DNA of 64,000 nucleotides from Asterias amurensis (taxonomy: Eukaryota > Echinodermata > Asteroidea > Forcipulatida > Asteriidae). Positions 10,191 through 21,500 of this stretch are shown one piece after another (position 1 is the stretch's first letter; every line of letters begins with the position of its first letter). The translations under genes and the position numbers were made by a program. The stretch is from contig NC_092650.1 in NCBI RefSeq assembly GCF_032118995.1, positions 22,072,501 to 22,136,500 of the forward strand. Reading direction: 5' to 3'. The notes beneath the pieces are model-generated. The model saw nothing but the letters and a program-made list of their open reading frames with translations. It did no database searches and had not been told where the DNA came from.

Positions 10191-11722
10191 TGAACGTCAT
10201 ACGCACTTGGATGGTCCGGATCCGCGCACCAGTGGGGACAAAATAATGGGACCGTGATGAAGGGAAAAGTATCTGGCAGCAGGAGATGCACAAAGCTCTG
10301 ATTTTAGACAGATTTCTTCTTTTCTCATCTTACACATTTTTGAGACACTGGAGCAGGCATTGTGAAAACCGTGGTACGTTTAATCAACAGTTAAAAAAAA
10401 AGTTATGCTTTGGGTCAATAAGTAGTATCTTGCGTCCAGGCGTTTGTGCACTGCACATGAGCCGATACACGATTTCTGCACTTTCGAAAAACTTTTCCGG
10501 GACATTCTTTCCGTATGAAAAAATTGACCAATCATGATGGTCGTTACTTATAACTACGGATAACTGTGCGATATTTTTGACCGTGTACTTCGCGTTAAAA
10601 TAGTCTGGCGCTAGAACTGCTTGATTGTTTAGTTGTTTACTTTGTGCTACAGGGTGCCGGACTGTCTGAAGCAACTAGAATTTTCATGCGTGTCCGAATG
10701 TTTCGACTGTGGCCGCTGGCTGCGACCGCGGCTTTGGCAGCGTCTAGCGGCCGTGGCATGACGCGGCCAACAAAAACGGACGCGGCTGTGACTTCGTGTG
10801 CCGCCCTCAAGCGGTGAAATGAGTGTTTTGCATACGTACATGTGTTGTTCGTCTGCTAATGCAAACAAACAACATGCACGATTGGACTGAGTGATGTGAA
10901 CGGCGTAAATTTTGAAGTTGGGGGGGGGGGGGGGGGGGGCTCAACATTTCTCTATTTCTACCTCTCAAGTAGAATTTTAGTTTAAATCTATTTGTTGAAG
11001 TATAGTGTCATGTTTTATTTAGGGATTTCAACATTGAAAAGTGAACAATTAACACATTTTTTTTATAAACACCAAAATAAAACAACCTTTTTAAAATAAA
11101 ATTATTTTGGTTGACCCATGCCCAACTGGTGTGTAATGATAATCAAGCACTGTTATACTAGATGCTTTCTGAGTCCTGTAGGAAAGAATTCACAGGCTTA
11201 CTACTCCGGTGAGTTTAACCCAAGACCTCCCGCATAATTATTAGAGCAGATCTACACCAGATGTCAAGAGACCAGTTCGATAATGATGTTTATTGACAAT
11301 GGGTACAGCAAACATTTTAAAATAAATGTAATCCTACCTCAGTAATTACTTAGCCTGTGGATTTTTTCCCCTGCAGAACTAAAAAACCCCCGACAGTGCT
11401 TTCATCAGTGTTCTAATATTCTTCCAAAACCTAGTATTACATCTATTTTAATTAAACAATATTGTAACAAACATAGCCAAGCAACCTCTGGTTTGGCCAG
11501 TAGGTCCAATGGGTGGGTAGGGCGATTGGGTGGGAATTGATGTGGATTACTGTGGAGCACACCCCTTGTCCCAGACTACCAATAATCACACAATCAACAA
11601 TTAATTAAGACACAGGAGATAAATTTAACTTTTGAGACGTGAGGTTTATTTTCACCAGCTTTGCCTTTTATAGGCCAACATAATACAAGTTTATAGAGCA
11701 TTGCCCATAGTTTAACCAATTA
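10191..11722. other. Intergenic, no gene recognised
   Basis: The part at 10680-10800 is GC-rich, with TGTCCGAATGTTTCGACT and GCGGCCGTGG blocks that recur upstream of NEDD8 at 18320-18460. A run of 20 G is at 10920-10939. A minus-strand frame at 10384-10674 is open but unrecognised. Confidence 0.5.
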
Positions 11723-11815
11723 GGGAATAACAGTGCGAGAACACGGTCTTCACTGCGCATAATGACCGGGTTGGTGGCTGGTGCTGTTAACGGTCTTCGC
11801 ACTGTTATTCCCATT
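11722..11815. repeat. Short inverted repeat
   Basis: AATTAGGGAATAACAGTGCG and CGCACTGTTATTCCCATT flank about 55 bp. A small foldback, possibly a MITE. Confidence 0.5.
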
Positions 11816-11845
11816 AGTAAATACCTTTTTAACGAAATAAACAGC

Positions 11846-12221
11846 TTAAAGCCATTATACACTTTCGGTAAACAGTATTGTCCAAGTCCCACACTTCGTG
11901 TATCACAACTTATATATAAAATAACAATCCTGTGGAAATTTAGGCTCAATCGGACATCGGAGTCGGGAGAAAGTAACGGGAAAACCCACTCCTGTTTTCG
12001 CGCGTTTCGCCGTGTCATGACATGTGTTTATAACAAATCCGTAATTCTCGCTAACGAGAATTTATATTGTTTTACTGTTTTCTCAAAAAGTAAAGCATTT
12101 CATGGACTAATATTTCAAGAGAAGTCTTTCACCATTACCTTCTGTAAACCCTGTTAATTATTTGTAAATCTGTGAACTTTTTTTTTTTTTTTTCTGTACC
12201 GAAAGGGTCCAATGGCTTTAA
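11846..12221 (+). mobile_element. TTAA MITE, family D, copy 2
   Basis: Ends TTAAAGCCATTATACACTTT and CCAATGGCTTTAA; the body is as at 5764 and 30215. Confidence 0.85.
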
Positions 12222-12568
12222 GTGTCAATACGTCATGCTCTGTATACGATCAGTCAGTTCAAAAATTACATTGTAAACTTCGCGTGTGAAAAACCAAAAG
12301 CAAAAACATTTCACCTAACCTTATTGACTTAAATTCGTTATCACAATCGCGAGAGTGCAATACAGAAAAATATAGTGCATCTGCGTCCCATCAGCCTGGT
12401 TGGATATGGAACGCATATAAGGAAGTGCTATATTTATCTGTATTCTACTCACGCTTTTTTGATAACTTGAAACTATCATCCGTTAATACATCCCCTTGTG
12501 ATCAGATTTTGACCAATCAGTACCTGGAAACTGTCCAAGGTATTTAGCAACCAAACTAAAAATCCAAC

Positions 12569-13041
12569 TTAAAGACAATGGACACCATTGGTAATTAGTG
12601 TATTTCAACATTTGATAAAATAACAAATCTGTGAAAATTTGAGCTCAATTGGTCTTTGAAGTTGCGAGATAACTATGAAAGAAAAAACACCCTTGTCACA
12701 CAAAATTGTGTGCTTTCAGATGCTTGATTTTGAGACCTCAAAATCTAGTTCTAAGGTCTCGAAATCACATTCGTGAAAAAATTACTTCTTTCTCAAAAAC
12801 TGAGAGAGCTGTTTCTCACAATGTTTTATACTATCACTATCCTTGCTCAAGGCAGTCGCATTATTCACTCCGAAAAAGACGCCGTTGTAAACCCACCTGT
12901 ATACACTGTGCGTGGTGCGTGTAATCACACCACACGACCCACGCGTATACAGTATCACCCTCTCCTCATTACTCGTTACCAAGTAAGGTTTTATGCTAAT
13001 AATTATTTTGAGCAATAACCAATAGTGTCCACTGCCTTTAA
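12569..13041 (+). mobile_element. TTAA MITE, family A, with internal insertion
   Basis: Ends TTAAAGACAATGGACACCAT and GTGTCCACTGCCTTTAA. About 110 bp at 12845-12955 (GTATACACTGTGCGTGGTGC and an inverse-like GACCCACGCGTATACAGT) is extra relative to other copies and looks like a second small inverted-repeat insert. Confidence 0.8.
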
Positions 13042-13689
13042 AGAAGGTTTATAGTCGTTGGAAATGTTGACGTCGGAAATGTTGACGCATGATTCTAAAA
13101 AACACGGTTTATAGACATCATCACTAATAGACCGGCAGCCCAGAGCACTTTGGTTAAAGGAACGAGGTACCAATATTTGACGACGGGAACGTTTAGTGGA
13201 TAACCTGACATAATCAGATATGGATGTCTGCCGGGGACCCCCCGCTGCATGTGGCGCATGGACCCCCAACAAAGAGGCAAAATAATGGGCTGAATCAAAC
13301 ATTCTAGGTACCACATGAAACCAAGTGGAAATGGTCATTACCATGATACTAAGTAAACAAAATCAACCGCCAGACAAATTTTCTGCTGCATTAGGCCTGC
13401 CAGACACCCCCTTCCGCAAATATTTAGTGTCAAATTACCTCAGATTTACATGAAACTTTGGTTAACTGTTCCACTATGGCTAAAATGAACACAAACCAAA
13501 AATTAAATCCATACTCCATGTCGTTTTTGAGATACAGCCTCTTACAATATACTAAAATCTCCCCCTTTTGGAGCTCCGCCCCCGGCCGACACCGCGCGTC
13601 GTGGTGGTATTCTTTCAAACGTTAAGCCCGTAATTTAATAACGACACCAGCTTTGCGGCTGAAAGGTGTATACTATTTAAGTTATGGCC

Positions 13690-14610
13690 CTTGAGTCATA
13701 ATTTGGCTGCATTGGGCCTACCAGACACCCCCACCCCCGGGGTTCAACATCGGAGGAACGACCTAAAACCAAGTTGAAATTACCAAGGCCTTTTGCACTA
13801 TTCTTAACACAAGACATTATCAGGCGCCGGACAAATGTTTTGCCCGGCAGACACCTCCCTTACCCGGGTTAAACAAAGGAATCACCTGAAACCAAGTAAT
13901 GACCAAACACACTATTCTTTGACGTCCAGTATCAATCACCACCAGACGAACGTTTTGCTGCATTTGGCCCGGCAGACACAGCTCCCTTCCCCGGGTTAAA
14001 CATCAGAGGAACCACTGAAACCAAGTTGAAATGTGACCAATACAATATTATTCTTAATACAAGTATCAACTGCCAGATATCAACTGCCAGACGAAAGTTT
14101 TGTTGCATTTGGCCCGGCAGACAACTCCCCCCCCCCCCCCCCCCCCCGGGTTAAACATCAGAGGAACCCCCTGAAACCAAGTTGAAATGACCAATAACAA
14201 TATTCTTAATACAAGTATCAACTGCCAGACAACAGTTTGGCTGCATTGGGCCCGGTAGACAACTCCCCCCCCCCCCCCCCCCCCCCGGGTTAAACGTCAA
14301 ATGAACCACCTGAAACCAAGTTGAAAAGGCCAATAACAATATTCTTAATAAAAGTATCAACTGCCAGACGAAAGTTTTGCTGCATTGGGCCCGGCAGACA
14401 ACCCCACTCCCTCGGGTTTTAGAAGAACCGCCTAAAACTAAGTTGAAATAACCAATAACAATATTCTTAATACAAACGGAAGTATCAACCGCCAGACATT
14501 TTTATGATTCTTCATTGGGCCCGGCAGACACCTCCCCAACCCCGGGGTTAAACTTCAAAGGAACGACCTAAAACCAAGTTGAAATTACAAATAACAATAT
14601 TCTTAAACCA
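13690..14610 (-). repeat. Foldback left minisatellite (~7 units)
   Basis: Units carry TTGGGCCCGGCAGACA, CTGAAACCAAGTTGAAAT and AACAATATTCTTAATACAAG. They include poly-C runs of about 20 at 14127 and 14263. Confidence 0.85.
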
Positions 14611-16470
14611 AGGGGGTGGGGGTGTCTGGCGTGCCCAATGCACCAATTTTTTGTCTGGCGTGTTATGATACTTGTATTAAGAAGAGTGTAAATTGGTCAT
14701 TTCAACTTGGTTTGAAGTGGTTTCTCTGATGTTAACCCGGGGAGGGAAGGTGTCTGCCGGGCCCAATGCAGCAAAACTTTCGTCTGGTGATTGGTACTGG
14801 TATTAAGAATATTGTTATTGGTCATTTCAACTTGGTTTCAGGTGGTTCCTCTGATGCGTAAAACCCGGTGTGGCGGTTTCAGTTTTCCGCCGTATTCAGT
14901 TTTCCGGGACTCAATAAAGCATAACAGTATTGACTTCTTTCGGTTGCTGCGCGCAGGTGTCGCATGACGCTATGTTACCGGATTTGGTCATTTCGGAAAA
15001 CTGAACACGGCGGAAAGTTGAAACCGCCACACCGGGGGAGTGGGGTTGTCTGCCGAACCCAATGCAGCAAAACTGTTGTATGGCAGTTGATAATGGTGGT
15101 AAGAATATTGTTATTGGTCATTTCAACTTAATTTCAGGTGGTCCTTTGATGTTTACCCCGGGGACGGGGAGGTGTCTGTCGGGCCCAATGCAGCAAAACT
15201 GTTGTCTGGCAGTTGATACTGGTATTAAGAATATTGTTTTCGGTCATTTCAACTTAATTTCAGGTGGTTCCTTTGATGTTTAACCCAGGGGGAGGGGAGG
15301 TGTCTGCCGGGCCCAATGCAGCAAAACTGTTGTCTGGCAGTTGATACTTGTATTAAGAATATTGTTTTCGGTCATTTCAACTTAATTTCAGGTGGTTCCT
15401 TTGATGTTTAACCCAGGGGGAGGGGAGGTGTCTGCCGGGCCCAATGCAGCAAAACTGTTGTATGGCAGTTGATAATGGTGGTAAGAATATTGTTATTGGT
15501 CATTTCAACTTAATTTCAGGTGGTTCCTTTGATGTTTAACCCAGGGGGAGGGGAGGTGTCTGCCGGGCCCAATGCAGCAAAACTGTTGTCTGGCAGTTGA
15601 TACTGGTATTAAGAATATTATTGTTATTGGTCATTTAAACTTAATTTCAGGTGGTCCTTTGATGTTTACCCCGGGGAAGGGGAGGTGTCTGTCGGGCCCA
15701 ATGCAGCAAAACTGTTGTCTGGCAGTTGATACTTGTATTAAGAATATTGTTATTGGTCATTTCAACTTAATTTCAGGTGGTTCCTTTGATGTTTAACCCA
15801 GGGGGAGGGGGTGTCTGCCGGGCCCAATGCAGCAAAACTGCTGTCTGGCAGTTGATACTTGTATTAAGAATATTGTTATTGGTCATTTCAACTTAATTTC
15901 ACTTGGGGCCTTTGATGTTTACCCCGGGGAGGGGAGGTGTCTGCCGGGCCCAATGCAGCAGTTGATACTGGTATTAAGAATATTGTTATTGGTCATTTCA
16001 ACTTAAATTCAGGTGGTTCCTTTGATGTTTACCCCGGGGGAGGGGAGGCATCTGTCGGGCCCAATGCAGCAAAACTGCTGTCTGGCACTTGATACTTGTA
16101 TTAAGAATATTGCTATTGGTCATTTCAACTTAAATTCAGGTGGTTCCTTTGATGTTTACCCCAGGGGAGGGGAGGTGTCTGTCGGTCCCAATGCAGCAAA
16201 ACTGCTGTCTGGCAGTTGATACTTGTATTAAGATTATTGCTATTGGTCATTTCAACTTGGTTTCAGGTGGTTCCTTTGATGTTTAACCCGGGGAGGGTAT
16301 ATGTGTCTGTCGGGCCGCGCCCAATGCAGCAAAACATTGTCTGGCGGCTGATATTGTCTTCTGTTAAGAATTGTGCATTAGGACTATTGGTAATTTCAAT
16401 TTGGTTTTAGGTTGTTCCGCCGATGTTTTACCCCGGGGGTGGGGGTGTCTGTCAGGCCCAGTGCAGCCAA
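14611..16470 (+). repeat. Foldback right minisatellite (~13 units)
   Basis: Units carry GTGTCTGCCGGGCCCAATGC, TTGTCTGGCAGTTGATACT, TATTGTTATTGGTCATTTCA and CAGGTGGTTCCTTTGATGTT. Several consecutive units between 15050 and 16260 are nearly identical, suggesting recent expansion. A frame through several units (MQQNCC...) is only a by-product. Confidence 0.88.
14876..15034. mobile_element. Small MITE inserted in the foldback minisatellite
   Basis: CGGTGTGGCGGTTTCAGTTT at the left and AAAGTTGAAACCGCCACACCG at the right are inverted; inner ends CAGTTTTCC and GGAAAACTG also pair. It interrupts a unit whose remaining parts continue on both sides. Confidence 0.75.
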
Positions 16471-17135
16471 ATTATGAATCAAGGGCCACAACTTAAATAG
16501 CATACAATTTTTAGCCACACAGCTGGTGTCGTTATTAAATTACGGGCTCTTAACGTTTGAAAAGAATATCACCACGACGCGCGGTCGTTCGGGGGCGGAG
16601 CGCCAAAAGGGGGAGATTTTAGCATTTTTTAAGAGGCTGTATCTCGGAAACGATATGGAGTATGGATTTAATTTTTGGTTTGTGTTCATTTTAGCCATAG
16701 TGGAACAGTTAAACAAAGTTTCATGTAAATCTGAGGTAATTTGACAACTGGTGAATTTCAACCCATAGGTTTGTACACTAAATATTTGGGGGAGGGGGTG
16801 TCTGGCAGGCCTAATGCAGCAGACAATTTGTCTGGCGGTTGATATTTTTTACTAAGCATGATGTTAATGACCATTTCCACTTGATTTCATGTGGTACCTA
16901 GAATGTTTGATTCAGCCCATTATTTTGCCTCTTTGTTGGGGGTCCACGTGCTACACACAGCGGGGGGTCCCTGGCAGACATCCATATCTGATTATGTCAG
17001 GTTATCCACTAAATGTTCCTGTACTCAAATATTGGTACCTCGTTCCTTTAACCAAAGTGCTCTGGGCTGCCGCTCTATAAGGCATATAAACTGTGTTTTT
17101 ACAATCGCTGCGTCAAGATATTCATTGGACGACCA

Positions 17136-18240
17136 TCGCAAAACCGATCTCAAGGCCCTCATAACAATTCCTTTGCATCATTTTAGAGAGATTAGTAAAA
17201 CATTGTCACAAAATTTATTAGCATGTACAACTAGTTTGTTACTCTGTGTGAAACTGGGCCCTAGTCATAGCTGGTTTCTGAGTAGTCGAAAACCTGACTT
17301 ACAGTAGAACTTAAGAATGAACTTTCCAAATTCTGTATCTGAAGACGTAAGGACGCATCTAACCCATCCTAGGACGAGTAAGAGATAGGATAATCGTATC
17401 GCTTTGTGAAATCGGCTACTGGAGTTGTTCTGCTCCATCCATCATCATGTCATATAATACAGATGCTTTGGGTTTTTTTGGGTGGCTGTTCCTCCTGTTC
17501 TTACCATAAAGATTTTACTGGTCATCCTCGTACTCCTCCAAACACCAAAGATGACAGTACACCGGGCATGGAGAGGTCATGTCTTCATAAAAGGGCCATG
17601 ATATAGGCCTACGGCTGCACATTTCATCTTCCATCCTTCCCTAGTTGAGGGGTGTTTTAATTCCTGAAGTTAAAGTATGAAAGTAATTTTCAGTTACCAC
17701 CATGACAATTGTGTTTTATTTTTACCATAGCAAATATTACCAGTGAAACTGGAAAGCCCAACCAGCCCTTCAATCTCAGCTCTACATAGCTCACCAATCA
17801 GGACCCAGTTCCATGGTCCTACAGTTAACTAAAATATTCTAAGAGTAAGACCACTAACCACATTACATTTTTTACATTAACACAATTTTGCCTAAGTTTA
17901 TCATGTTTATTATTAAAAACCCAATCGTTATGTCACGACTGTCTGTTCTTGATTGCAATAAACAGATGACAGGAATCCCAGGATGATGATAATTTCGTAC
18001 AAAACGAAACGAGCAACGCTAGGGTAGGTTTGGGTTGTGAGTTATTGTCAACAACAAAACACACCCGAAATAGCAATACAACACGAAAAGTGTGACATAA
18101 TTATCACATGTCGTCTTCTTCTTTATCTAAACATCACTTACACTTGAAGGTTTCACCTGTAGCAGCTTTAGCAGAAGTATGTAGTACAGTTTCTAGTCCC
18201 ATCATAAATATATGTAGCAGTAGCACGTAGCAGCAGACGA
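17136..18240. other. Intergenic, NEDD8 upstream flank
   Basis: No gene or repeat recognised with confidence. Several short open frames look like chance. Confidence 0.5.
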
Positions 18241-18536
18241 CACACCACACGCCACACACACACACTATAAACAAAATGGCGTCCCGGCCACAATCAAGTC
18301 ACGTACCTCCGCTTTTGTGGCTTGAAATCTGTGACGTCACGGCCGCAGCCACGGCCGCAGCCAAAAGAAAAAAACATTCGGACTCAACTTCAAAATGGCG
18401 CGCATGCCAGCGGCCGCAGCCGCAGCCGAAGTCGAAACATTCGGACACGGCCATTTTAATCTGCCGCCGGGTTGTTCCATTTCCAGGAGATTCGACAATA
18501 AAATTCTCTGCCCGTATCGTCAAAATCAAATAAAAA
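18241..18536 (+). promoter_or_regulatory. NEDD8 promoter and 5' UTR region
   Basis: CpG-rich. It holds a TATAAAC at about 18266 and three copies of the YY1-like core AAATGGCG/CCATTTT (18271, 18393, 18451). Part of it (18320-18460, CCGAAGTCGAAACATTCGGA) resembles the block at 10680-10800 and may be repeat-derived. An upstream frame of 85 codons from ATG 18276 is in phase with NEDD8 but ends at TAA 18531, one codon before the NEDD8 start. Confidence 0.5.
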
Positions 18537-18554
18537 ATGTTGATCAAAGTAAAG
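18537..18554 (+). CDS. NEDD8: NEDD8 exon 1 (coding part)
   Basis: Six codons, MLIKVK, then GTAAGT. The start follows TAAAAA and is the first Met of the family N-terminus. Confidence 0.95.
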
Positions 18555-21500
18555 GTAAGTCATTCCTTTTTTAGGTTAATACAAAAACCATTTGATGATT
18601 CTTAGTCTTTGTTCATAAACAGTATTTAAAATGTAACTATTTGTTCTTGTCTGGTTTTTTTTTACAGACGCTGACGGGGAAGGAGGTATGTATTGTGCGC
18701 CTAGCCTGGTCAAGTCGACCTATTTTTTCATTGTGGACAGGATCTTCTTTTTGTTAAAATGATAGACTTTAATGGAAAAAATTCTGCATCCTGCCACCAC
18801 CTTTTCATTTGTTACAAGTATAATCTACTATAAAAAAAAAAAAATTAACAAAATAAAAATAAAAATAAATAAAACTAGACATGATTGCATTTGTGCACAA
18901 ATGCAGAGCTGTTTCGTTAATAACAATTTAAATTTTGTCAACTGAATTTGAAATTTATTCTTTTTTTAAAGCAGTTATGACTAATCCAGGCTATTAAAAA
19001 AAAAATTTTTGGATTATACCATGTTCGGATAGCAATTTATTCGTTAAAGGTGCAAAAATTGAAAAAATCATAAAATATCGTGTGATGACGTCATTATGAC
19101 GTCATTTCACAATTCACGAGAGCTTGCCAATATCTAACAACCTACCAAGTTTCAACATAATCGCATAATTACTTAGAGAGTTATATTAGTTCAAAAAGTG
19201 CACCTTTAAGGCCGCGTCACGTGACCCCCAATGACGTCATTGATCTGACACTTCACACATATGATGGCTGCCTGACAGTTAACGTGTGTGTAAAATTTGA
19301 AGTGATTACAAAAAACTTCACCACACACATCTTCAAAAAGTCCATTTTGACGAGTTTTCAACCTGCCGCTAGAGGGCGCTGTTGCATTTTGTGACGTCAT
19401 TGGTATTTTTTTTGAACTGCCCACCCTTGCCACGCACTAACATCGTTAAAAGCAACTTCATATCTTTTTCCAATTTTGAATTAGAGGGCCACTTCCGGTT
19501 TCGACCGGAAGTAGAGGTCATGTGAGGTCACGCACACGAAACAAAATGAAGACCTTATTTATCCCTCCCCAATCCCGCAAACAGAAACCCACGGTTTGGG
19601 GCTGATTTGTTATAAATTTTCAAACATTTAAAATACAACACCTTTAAGATGACGTCACGTGACTTCTGATTATGTCATAATGACATCCTTGTTTCGCAAT
19701 GATCATTGCACCAATACCTTTCATCCCTGAAAATTTCATTGCAATTGCTCTTTGGGAACATTGCAAATCAGAACTTATATGGAATTTTTCTGAAGATGAC
19801 AAATAAAAAAAAAAAAAATAATAATAATAATAACTAGAGCTAAATTGCATTTGTGCACAAATGCAGAGCTGTTTCGTCAACAAAAATTTCAAATTTCTCA
19901 ACTGAGTTTTAAATTTGTTGGGTATTCAAAGCAATTTTACCCAATGTGGCATAAATAAAAAATAATTTGGATTATACCATATTCAGATAGCAATTTATGT
20001 GTTAAAGGTGCAAAAATTGAAAAAATCATAAAAAATCATGTGATGACGTCATCATGACGTCCTTTAATATTTCATAAGAACTTGTCAATATCCAACAACC
20101 TACCAAGTTTCAACATGATCGCGTAATTACTTAGGGAGTTATATTAGTTCAAAAAGTGCACCTTTAAGGCCGCGTCACGTGACCCCCGATGACGTCATTG
20201 ATCTGAAACTTCACACATATGATGGCTGCCTGACAGTTAACTTGTGTGTAAAATTTGAAGTGATTACAAAAAACTTCACCACAGACATCTTCAAAAAGTC
20301 CATTTTGAAGAGTTTTCATCCTGCCGCTAGAGGGCGCCGTTGCAATTTGTGACGTCATTGGTATTTTTTTTGAACTGCCCACCCTTGCCACGCACTAACA
20401 TCGTTAAAAGCAACTTCATATCTTTTTCCAATTTTGAATTAGAGGGCCACTTCCGGTTTCGACCGGAAGTAGAGGTCATGTGAGGTCACGCACACGAAAC
20501 AAAATGAAGACCTTATTTATTCCTCCCCAATCCCGCAAACAGAAACCTACGGTCTCTTGTGGCTGATTTGTTATAAATTTTCAAACATTTAAAATACAAC
20601 ACCTTTAAGATGACGTCACGTGACTTCTGATTATGTCATAATGACATCCTTGTTTCGCAATGATCATTGCACCAATACCTTTCATCCCTGAAAATTTCAT
20701 TGCAATTGCTCTTTGGGAACATTGCAAATCAGCACTTATATGAAATTTTTCTGAAGATGACAAATAAAAAAAAAAAAAAAAATAATAATAATAAAAAAAA
20801 CTTTAACAAAAACAAGAGCTGTTTCGCTGCGCTTCGCTACGAAACAGCTAATAATAAACTAGACATGATTGCATTTGTGCACAAATGCAGAGCTGTTTCG
20901 TTAATAACAATTTAAATTTTGTCAACTGAATTTGAAATTTATTCTTTTTTTAAAGCAGTTATGACTAATCCAGGCTATTAAAAAAAAAAAAATTGGATTA
21001 TACCATGTTCGGATAGCAATTTATTCGTTAAAGGTGCAAAAATTGAAAAAATCATAAAATATCGTGTGATGACGTCACTATGACGTCATTTCACAATTCA
21101 CGAGAGCTTGCCAATATCTAACAACCTACTAAGTTTCAACATAATCGCATAATTACTTAGAGAGTTATATTAGTTCAAAAAGTGCACCTTTAAGGCCGCG
21201 TCACGTGACCCCCAATGACGTCATTGATCTGAAGCTTCACACATATAATGGCTGCCTGTCAGTTAACATGTGTGTAAAATTTGAAGTGATTACAAAAAAC
21301 TTCACCACACACATCTTCAAAAAGTCCATTTTGACGAGTTTTCAACCTGCCGCTAGAGGGCGCCGTTGCATTTTGTGACGTCATTGGTATTTTTTTTGAA
21401 CTGCCCACCCTTGCCACGCACTAACATCGTTAAAAGCAACTTCATATCTTTTTCCAATTTTGAATTAGAGGGCCACTTCCGGTTTCGACCGGAAATAGAG

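Larger units (their letters stand above)
13050..17135. mobile_element. Giant foldback element with converging minisatellites
   Basis: The outer arms (about 13085-13640 and 16540-17100) are inverted copies: GCAGCCCAGAGCACTTTGG on the left, CCAAAGTGCTCTGGGCTGC on the right. Arm parts shared include AACCTGACATAATCAGATAT, GGTACCACATGAAA and CACAAACCAAAAATTAAATC. Inside, about 7 tandem units on the left and about 13 on the right, each about 125 bp and in opposite orientation, converge at about 14610. No transposase frame is seen. It resembles FB/Galileo-type foldback transposons. The ends are approximate. Confidence 0.85.

Noticed and set aside
10384-10674. Minus-strand 96-codon frame
   Set aside because: No recognised family and no credible splice context; it overlaps a GC-rich repeat-like block.
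15062-16219. Frames MQQNCCLAVDTGIKN... in tandem
   Set aside because: By-product of ~125 bp minisatellite units whose length is not always a multiple of three.
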